A model generated the notes under the pieces. It was not told where the DNA came from. It saw only the letters and a program-made list of their open reading frames with translations, and ran no database searches. Of a DNA stretch of 10,649 nucleotides, positions 5,741 to 10,649 are shown one piece after another. A program made the position numbers and the translations under genes. This stretch comes from an uncultured Gammaproteobacteria bacterium. Its GTDB lineage: Bacteria > Pseudomonadota > Gammaproteobacteria > Pseudomonadales > Azotimanducaceae. The stretch is taken from assembly GCA_913043075.1 (NCBI GenBank), contig CAJWLI010000032.1:1-10649 (forward strand), in the 5' to 3' direction. Numbering within the stretch: position 1 is the first letter of the stretch; every line of letters starts with the position of its first letter.

Positions 5741-7101
5741 ACAAATCAGAGTCTTCTCCTCCTCGTTTAGTCCAGGGAGAAGTAGGCCCTGGTTTGCTAA
5801 GACTCACAACTCCCGTCATTTTAGGTATCTCGGCAAACATCGTCGCTGGGTTAGCCGAAACAGCATTTTTATCTAAACTCGGAACAGAAGTCATAACGGC
5901 TTACAGCTTTACGTTCCCCATCAGCGCGGCCCTAATGTCACTCTCGCTAGGAATCTCTATCGGGGTGTCAAGTGTCTTAGCGCGAACGGCCGGAGGTGGC
6001 GACAAGCAAAAGGTAAAGCGTATAGCCAGTGACGGAATCCTGTTGATTGGTTTAATAATGATTTTAATTTCACTAATAGGTTACTTATCTATTACACCCC
6101 TGTTCGCTCTTTTGGGTGCCGACGACTCTACAATCCCGCTTATCAAGCAGTACATGGAAATCTATTACCTTTCTGTATTTTTTTTAGCAGTGCCCGCGGT
6201 GGGCGCCAATGCTCTTCGAGCACTTGGGGACGCTACGATTTCGGGAACAATAATGGTGTCAGGAGCCCTCTTGCACATAGCTATCAGCCCTTTTTTAATC
6301 TTTGGGTTAGCTGGATTTCCTGAGCTCGGATTAACCGGAGCAGCATGGGCTAATCTTTTGGCCCGCTTGATAACTTTCACCGCCACTATTTTTATTTTGC
6401 ATCATAGAGAGCAATTGTTAAGTTACAGGAATCTTAGCCTCACTAAACTGCAAGGATCATGGAAAGAAATATTAGCCGTCGGCATACCCGCAACTGCAAC
6501 AAACATGATAGGACCTCTTTCAACGGCAATCATTGTCAGCTTCCTCGCCGAATTTAGCCAGGAGACAGTAGCGGGCTTTGGAATTGCTTCAAGGATCGAG
6601 GGTTTGTTCGCTATACCTCTGTTCGCGCTTTCGGCAAGTATTGGTCCTTTTGTAGGCCAAAACGTAGGAGCGAATCGTCACGACCGAGCAGACGAAGCAA
6701 TGAAATTATCGTTCAAATTCGCGTTTTACTGGGGAATTGTTATCGCAATAATTCTTGCTGCGTCCGGCAAGCAGTTATTGAACCTTTTTGATACAAATCC
6801 CGAAGTTATTAATTCCGCCTCTACTTACCTTTTAATTGTTCCGATAAGTTATGGAGCCTGGGGAGCGCTTATGATGTCCAGTGCAATTTTTAACTCCCTT
6901 GGAAGACCTTTATACTCGACAGCGATGTCTGTAGCGCGCTTAATAATCGTCTATGTGCCACTCGCATACATTGGGAAATTATTACTTGGATTGCCGGGAA
7001 TCTTTTTAGCCGCAGCAATATCGAACACCCTCCTAGGTTTGGTTGGTTATCTCTGGAACCGCTCCCTTTATTCAAAAAATACCCGCGATGCGCTGGGTTA
7101 A
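5737..7101 (+). CDS. MATE-family multidrug/toxin efflux transporter
   Basis: A 454-residue inner-membrane transporter with the twelve-helix, two-half layout of MATE proteins (NorM/DinF superfamily), which export organic compounds in exchange for Na+ or H+. The first half begins at LLRLTTPVILG (20-30) and carries GANALRALGD (156-165). The second half begins at ILAVGIPATATN (245-256) and carries the repeat-equivalent GQNVGANRHDRA (307-318) and FNSLGRP (385-391). About ten to twelve hydrophobic stretches are evident. The ATG (5737) overlaps the metA TGA in an ATGA arrangement, with no separate promoter visible, so it should be co-transcribed, translationally coupled with metA and subject to the SAM riboswitch. 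The substrate is unknown. The position suggests a methionine- or SAM-related compound, but that is inference; general drug efflux remains possible. Confidence 0.9.
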   Translation: MNKSESSPPRLVQGEVGPGLLRLTTPVILGISANIVAGLAETAFLSKLGTEVITAYSFTFPISAALMSLSLGISIGVSSVLARTAGGGDKQKVKRIASDGILLIGLIMILISLIGYLSITPLFALLGADDSTIPLIKQYMEIYYLSVFFLAVPAVGANALRALGDATISGTIMVSGALLHIAISPFLIFGLAGFPELGLTGAAWANLLARLITFTATIFILHHREQLLSYRNLSLTKLQGSWKEILAVGIPATATNMIGPLSTAIIVSFLAEFSQETVAGFGIASRIEGLFAIPLFALSASIGPFVGQNVGANRHDRADEAMKLSFKFAFYWGIVIAIILAASGKQLLNLFDTNPEVINSASTYLLIVPISYGAWGALMMSSAIFNSLGRPLYSTAMSVARLIIVYVPLAYIGKLLLGLPGIFLAAAISNTLLGLVGYLWNRSLYSKNTRDALG

Positions 7102-7266
7102 GAAGACTTGCAATGCCGACTGCTTTTCAACTTTCATCAACCATGCCCTGGCCTCTTGAAACAAAGATCACAAGAGTAGGCTTTCGATACCTCGACCTTT
7201 AAAACTTAACTCTAAAAATGTTTCTTTTAAGAAAAAAGCTTATCATGAGCTCTTATAAAACTAATT

Positions 7267-7299
7267 AATTGCTCGAACTCACCTTGTTCGAATTGGAAG
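7267..7299 (+). promoter_or_regulatory. serC leader hairpin abutting the ribosome binding site
   Basis: The 203 bases from 7102 to 7304 contain no gene. At their end, TCGAAC (7273-7278) pairs with GTTCGA (7286-7291) across a TCACCTT loop. The stem extends beyond a three-base bulge through AAT (7267-7269) with ATT (7292-7294). The ribosome binding site GGAAG (7295-7299) begins on the next base, five bases before the serC ATG. Alphaproteobacterial serC genes are known to carry a conserved leader RNA (the serC motif), and position and taxon fit. I do not remember its consensus well enough to claim a match. The loop TCACCTT resembles the anti-Shine-Dalgarno tail of 16S rRNA. A TATAAA at 7254-7259 could be a -10 element, without a convincing -35. 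Confidence 0.45.
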
Positions 7300-7304
7300 A
7301 ATGA

Positions 7305-8471
7305 ATGAAACCTAAAAAACCCGAACTCAAACCGAAGAACCCTTGCTTTTCATCAGGACCAACCTCCAAGCATCCGGGCTGGAACATTAAAAATCTTAAC
7401 TTGGATTCTCTTGGAAGATCTCACAGAGCAAAACGCCCTAAATCAAGACTGAAGTTGGTTATTGATGAGAGCAAGGAGTTACTCGGCATTCCCAATGATT
7501 ATTTAGTTGGCATAGTGCCTGCTTCTGATACCGGCGCGTTTGAGATGGCAATGTGGTGTATGTTAGGACTCAAAGGTATCGATGTCTTATCTTGGGAAAG
7601 TTTTGGAGATGGCTGGGCAAAAGATATTCGAGACGAGTTAAACCTATCGGATGTGAAGTACTTAACCGCTGATTACGGTGAACTACCAAAACTATCCATG
7701 GCAGATACCGAAAAAAGGGATGTCATTTTTACCTGGAACGGGACAACTTCAGGAGCTTGTTTAGCAAACGGCAATTGGATCTCGCAAGACAGAGAGGGCT
7801 TAACAATGTGCGACGCCACGTCAGCTCTATTTGCGATGGAAATGCCTTGGCAAAAACTCGACGTAGTGACTTGGAGTTGGCAAAAGGTTCTTGGTGGAGA
7901 AGCAGCTCACGGAATGATCGCCCTGTCTCCTCGTGCAGTTGAGCGCCTCGAAACTTATACACCCTCTTGGCCAATTCCCAAGGTATTCCGCCTAACAAAA
8001 AAAGGAGAAATTATTAAAGATTTGTTCGAAGGAGCAACTATAAATACGCCCTCTATGCTCGCGGTTGAGGATCAACTCAGCGCATTAGATTGGGCAAAGA
8101 AAGCGGGAGGGCTGCAAACTCTGATAGAAAGGTCAAAGTCAAATTTAGCCTCCGTAACGAGTTGGGTAGAGAAGACTCCTTGGACTGATTTCCTTACGCA
8201 AAAAGCATCTAATCGATCGAGCACATCAATTTGTCTTTCCGTTGTGGATGATTGGTTTAAAGGAAAAACTGAGGACGCTCAAAAGCAGGTAATAAAGAAT
8301 ATTGTATCTGTCCTTGAATCCGAAGGAGTGGGCTTTGATATAGGATCCTACAGAGACGCACCACCTGGCTTTCGAATTTGGGGAGGTGGTACCGTAGAAC
8401 AAAGCGATATAGAAGCCTTGTTACCCTGGCTAGAATGGGGCTATGCTAAAGAAAAATATGAGAACAAATAG
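7305..8471 (+). CDS. serC: Phosphoserine aminotransferase, alphaproteobacterial type
   Basis: A PLP-dependent class V aminotransferase of 388 residues that converts 3-phosphohydroxypyruvate plus glutamate to phosphoserine, the second step of serine synthesis; relatives also serve pyridoxine synthesis. Key features are CFSSGPTSKHPGW (14-26), LGRSHR (36-41) for the substrate phosphate, SDTGAFEMAMW (74-84) for the cofactor phosphate ring region, CDATSA with Asp170 pairing the pyridine nitrogen, and TWSWQKVLGGEAAHG with the Schiff-base lysine at 194. The SWQK..GGE context and the LGRSHR motif mark the alphaproteobacteria/Methanosarcina SerC subfamily rather than the E. coli type. ATG 7305 follows GGAAG. 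The usual partner serA is not next to it; a gluconolactonase-like gene follows without a gap instead. Confidence 0.92.
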   Translation: MKPKKPELKPKNPCFSSGPTSKHPGWNIKNLNLDSLGRSHRAKRPKSRLKLVIDESKELLGIPNDYLVGIVPASDTGAFEMAMWCMLGLKGIDVLSWESFGDGWAKDIRDELNLSDVKYLTADYGELPKLSMADTEKRDVIFTWNGTTSGACLANGNWISQDREGLTMCDATSALFAMEMPWQKLDVVTWSWQKVLGGEAAHGMIALSPRAVERLETYTPSWPIPKVFRLTKKGEIIKDLFEGATINTPSMLAVEDQLSALDWAKKAGGLQTLIERSKSNLASVTSWVEKTPWTDFLTQKASNRSSTSICLSVVDDWFKGKTEDAQKQVIKNIVSVLESEGVGFDIGSYRDAPPGFRIWGGGTVEQSDIEALLPWLEWGYAKEKYENK

Positions 8472-9383
8472 ATGCCCGAACTGAAAGAGATAGCCACGGG
8501 TCTAAGATTTCCCGAGGGACCGATTGCGATGCCTGATGGGTCACTACTTTTGGTAGAGATTGCTGCGGGGACTCTGACTCGGATAACTAACGAAGGCAAA
8601 AAAGAAACAGTGGCGACGCTTGGAGGCGGGCCAAACGGTGCAGCTATTGGCCCAGACGGGAAGTGTTACGTTTGTAACAACGGGGGTTTCGAATGGCATA
8701 GCAGCAGCAAGGGCCTTCTTTTTCCGGGCATGCAGCCAGACACCTATTCAGGGGGTCGTATAGAGCGAGTAGACTTAAGCACTGGAAAAATAGAGGCTCT
8801 ATATACCGAGTGCGATGGGATTCCTTTAAAAGGACCTAACGATATCGTTTTCGACCAACAAGGTGGGTTTTGGTTTACAGATCACGGAAAAACTCGGCCA
8901 AGAGACCGTGACAGAACCGGTGTTTTTTATGCGGCTCCAGATGGAGATCGTATCAAAGAAGCTATATTTCCATTAGAAGCACCAAATGGTATCGGGCTCT
9001 CACCTGATGAGAAAACGCTTTACGTGGCTGAAACCCCAACTGGTCGTCTCTGGTCTTACGCCCTGAAAGCCCCTGGGCTAATAGATACAAGCCAGAAGCC
9101 TATATTAATGGCTCAAGTCTCGAGCTATCACTTATACGATTCGCTCGCTTTAGACGCGCTGGGAAATGTTTGTGTTGCAACCCTAGTGACAGGCGGAATC
9201 ACAATCCATTCTGCTGATGGCAAAACAGCCTCATTTGTTGAAATGCCGGACGTCTTTACTACAAATATTTGTTTTGGGGGCAAAGACCTAAAGACTGCGT
9301 TTATAACTTTGTCCACAACCGGAAAGCTTGTTGCATGCGAATGGGATAACCCTGGTCTGCCTTTAAACTTTTTAAACAAATAA
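8472..9383 (+). CDS. SMP-30/gluconolactonase family protein (sugar-lactone hydrolase-like)
   Basis: A 303-residue six-bladed beta-propeller hydrolase of the SMP-30/gluconolactonase/LRE-like family, which opens sugar lactones or related esters with one divalent metal. The metal ligands expected from the family are all present: Glu15 in RFPEGP, Asn123 in GPNDIVFD, Asn172 in APNGIGLSPDE, and Asp223 in YDSLALD. Repeated blade motifs (PDGSLL, GPDGKCYV, DEKTLYVAE, ALGNVCVA) recur along the protein. No signal peptide is visible, so it is probably cytoplasmic. Its ATG is the base after the serC TAG, with only a weak GAG upstream, so it probably depends on translation of serC. Which lactone it uses, and why it accompanies serC, are unclear; a role in a sugar-acid pathway is the default guess. 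Confidence 0.88.
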   Translation: MPELKEIATGLRFPEGPIAMPDGSLLLVEIAAGTLTRITNEGKKETVATLGGGPNGAAIGPDGKCYVCNNGGFEWHSSSKGLLFPGMQPDTYSGGRIERVDLSTGKIEALYTECDGIPLKGPNDIVFDQQGGFWFTDHGKTRPRDRDRTGVFYAAPDGDRIKEAIFPLEAPNGIGLSPDEKTLYVAETPTGRLWSYALKAPGLIDTSQKPILMAQVSSYHLYDSLALDALGNVCVATLVTGGITIHSADGKTASFVEMPDVFTTNICFGGKDLKTAFITLSTTGKLVACEWDNPGLPLNFLNK

Positions 9384-9490
9384 GATGACTCCAAAACCAA
9401 ATCTGTCGAAATATTCAAAAAGATTATTATTGGCTCCCTCAGTTTCAGTGCAACTGTGGTTTTAAATCATAGACCCCTGGCAATAATATT

Positions 9491-10459
9491 GTGAGTGCCA
9501 AAAATCTAGGCTGGGACGATTTTTTTGAGAGCCAGCTCAATACTTCTGAACTTGGCTTTATCCGCGCACGAGTTTCTCGTCAAAACACCGATAGCCTTAT
9601 GCTTTTATCAGAGATAGGAGAACTGACTGGAGTACTTCCAGGTAAATTTAAAGAAACTAACAAAGAAGATCTGCCAACCATAGGAGATTGGGTCCTTGCA
9701 ACGAAACCAGAACCCTTTGAAGCAAACAAAGTACTCATAAAGAAGATACTTGCGCGAAAGAATATTCTGGCAAGGACTGAAATCGGTCAAGGGAAACGAA
9801 GACAATTAATGGCAGCAAATGTCGACCGTGTTTTTATCGTTGCGGGGCTAGATAAAGAATTTAATCCAAGAAAGATCGAGAGATACCTGCTTCTATGCTG
9901 GAGCCTTGCGTTAGAACCAGTAATTGTTTTAAACAAAGTAGACCTAATTAAAAACCCGGAGTCTGCGATCAAAAAAGTTAGTGCGATAGCAGGAGATGCG
10001 CCGATTCTATGTTTAAGCACATTGACAAGAATGGGAGAAGAATCTTTTTTAAGTCATTTAACAGAGGGATCTACGAATATTTTTCTAGGATCTTCCGGAG
10101 TGGGAAAATCATCTATAAGCAACATGATTCTTGGCCAAGAGAGTTTCCTTACGGGACCTGTCAGAGATAAAGATAGCAAGGGAAGACATACCACCAGCTA
10201 CAGAGAACTGGTCCTTACCGAGCAAGATTTTGTGATAATAGATACTCCTGGAATGAGAGGGCTTCAAATATGGAAGGAAAACGTCAGCCTAGATGCTTTT
10301 CAAGACATTTTAGATCTTGCCGAAAATTGCAAATTCAGCGACTGCGCTCACTTAACTGAACCCGACTGCGCTCTAAAAAAAGCTGAGGAGAATGGCCTGA
10401 TTAGCTCTGAGCGAATAAGTCAGTTCAGGATTCTTTCGCAAGCGAAAAATCCTCTCTAG
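9491..10459 (+). CDS. rsgA: Ribosome small-subunit-dependent GTPase A
   Basis: RsgA (YjeQ/EngC) is a GTPase that binds the 30S subunit and checks late small-subunit maturation. The 322-residue sequence shows the diagnostic circular permutation. An N-terminal OB-fold (about 20-95, with LPTIGDWV at 61-68) comes first. Then the GTPase motifs occur in the order G4 NKVD (148-151), G1 GSSGVGKS (200-207), the switch region GRHTT (231-235) and G3 DTPG (251-254). A C-terminal zinc site follows, with Cys280, Cys285, His287 and Cys293. The start is GTG 9491; no good ribosome binding site is visible, but the sequence LGWDDFF just after it is the normal N-terminus of alphaproteobacterial members. It is preceded by a 107-base gap, so it is probably transcribed separately from serC. 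Confidence 0.94.
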   Translation: MSAKNLGWDDFFESQLNTSELGFIRARVSRQNTDSLMLLSEIGELTGVLPGKFKETNKEDLPTIGDWVLATKPEPFEANKVLIKKILARKNILARTEIGQGKRRQLMAANVDRVFIVAGLDKEFNPRKIERYLLLCWSLALEPVIVLNKVDLIKNPESAIKKVSAIAGDAPILCLSTLTRMGEESFLSHLTEGSTNIFLGSSGVGKSSISNMILGQESFLTGPVRDKDSKGRHTTSYRELVLTEQDFVIIDTPGMRGLQIWKENVSLDAFQDILDLAENCKFSDCAHLTEPDCALKKAEENGLISSERISQFRILSQAKNPL

Positions 10460-10513
10460 TATTTAACTAAAAACCCTTTTTTTAAACCCGAATATAATTG
10501 CCAAAAATGAGTC

Positions 10514-10649
10514 CTAGCCTTCTAACATCTTTTTGAGTTCTTTTTGTCTGCGCCTCTCCCCCGCTATATAACGGATGTAGTTGCGAGTTTGTTTTTTCTT
10601 CTTTTTATCTAATCTCGCGGCCTCTCTAAATGACTTTGTAGCTGAATCC
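10514..10649 (-). CDS. Unrecognised basic protein, C-terminal end (5' part outside window)
   Basis: On the - strand a frame is open from the window edge to a TAG at 10514-10516, giving 44 residues without a stop. It is rich in lysine and arginine: REAARLDKKKKKQTRNYIRY, then GERRRQKELKKMLEG at the end. Such a tail suggests an RNA- or ribosome-binding protein or a coiled-coil end, but I do not recognise a family. In its favour, the region has no + strand gene and the orientation is convergent with rsgA. Against it, the piece is short and A-rich sequence yields lysine codons by chance. Confidence 0.45.
   Translation of the reverse strand, partial: DSATKSFREAARLDKKKKKQTRNYIRYIAGERRRQKELKKMLEG

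Noticed and set aside
7301..7315. A five-codon frame (ATG AAT GAA ACC TAA) overlapping the serC start
   Set aside because: GGAAG ends only one base before this ATG, too close to initiate there, and the same site is well spaced for the serC ATG at 7305.
9440..9464. Possible terminator after the SMP-30 gene (CAGTT/AACTG hairpin then GGTTTT)
   Set aside because: Five pairs, three of them A-T, with a seven-base loop and only four T; too weak to call.
10460..10513. AAACCC-T7-AAACCC pattern after rsgA
   Set aside because: It is a short direct repeat, not an inverted one, so it does not form a hairpin terminator and is too short to be a meaningful repeat.

Overview
The window reads as a stretch of a moderately AT-rich alphaproteobacterial chromosome, plausibly a marine lineage of the SAR116 kind (inference). 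Three things point there: SerC is of the alphaproteobacterial/Methanosarcina type rather than the E. coli type, a SAM-II-like riboswitch precedes metA, and a VWA gene sits beside a small membrane-anchored DnaJ protein. I see no mobile elements, tRNA or rRNA genes, CRISPR arrays or phage genes. The genes are ordinary in size and tightly packed.

Left block (1-2618, + strand): four tightly spaced genes likely read as one message. They are the 3' end of a VWA-domain protein, a membrane-anchored DnaJ-domain protein with a TTG start, a shrunken acyl-CoA-dehydrogenase-like protein that appears to lack the flavin-binding middle domain, and a HAD phosphatase. A convergent luciferase-like (LLM, F420-type) oxidoreductase follows on the - strand (2655-3758). 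It diverges from a short-chain dehydrogenase (3860-4636), with about 100 bases between their starts.

Middle block (4656-7101): the best regulated unit in the window. A sigma70-like promoter is placed so that transcription would begin at the first stem of a SAM-II-like riboswitch (about 4690-4740). Next come a 9-bp inverted repeat that reuses the riboswitch's conserved 3' segment, then metA, then a MATE-family exporter whose ATG overlaps the metA stop codon. SAM should therefore control both methionine synthesis and this exporter. MetA carries Gly at position 111, which points to succinyl-CoA as acyl donor.

Right block (7102-10649): a 203-base leader with a hairpin abutting the ribosome binding site precedes serC. 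An SMP-30/gluconolactonase gene starts on the base after the serC stop. After a 107-base gap comes rsgA, the circularly permuted ribosome-assembly GTPase. The window ends in the C-terminal 44 codons of an unrecognised, very basic - strand reading frame.

I found no clearly new large system. The items most worth a second look are the metA leader with its competing fold, the SAM-controlled MATE exporter, and the ACAD-like protein missing its catalytic middle.
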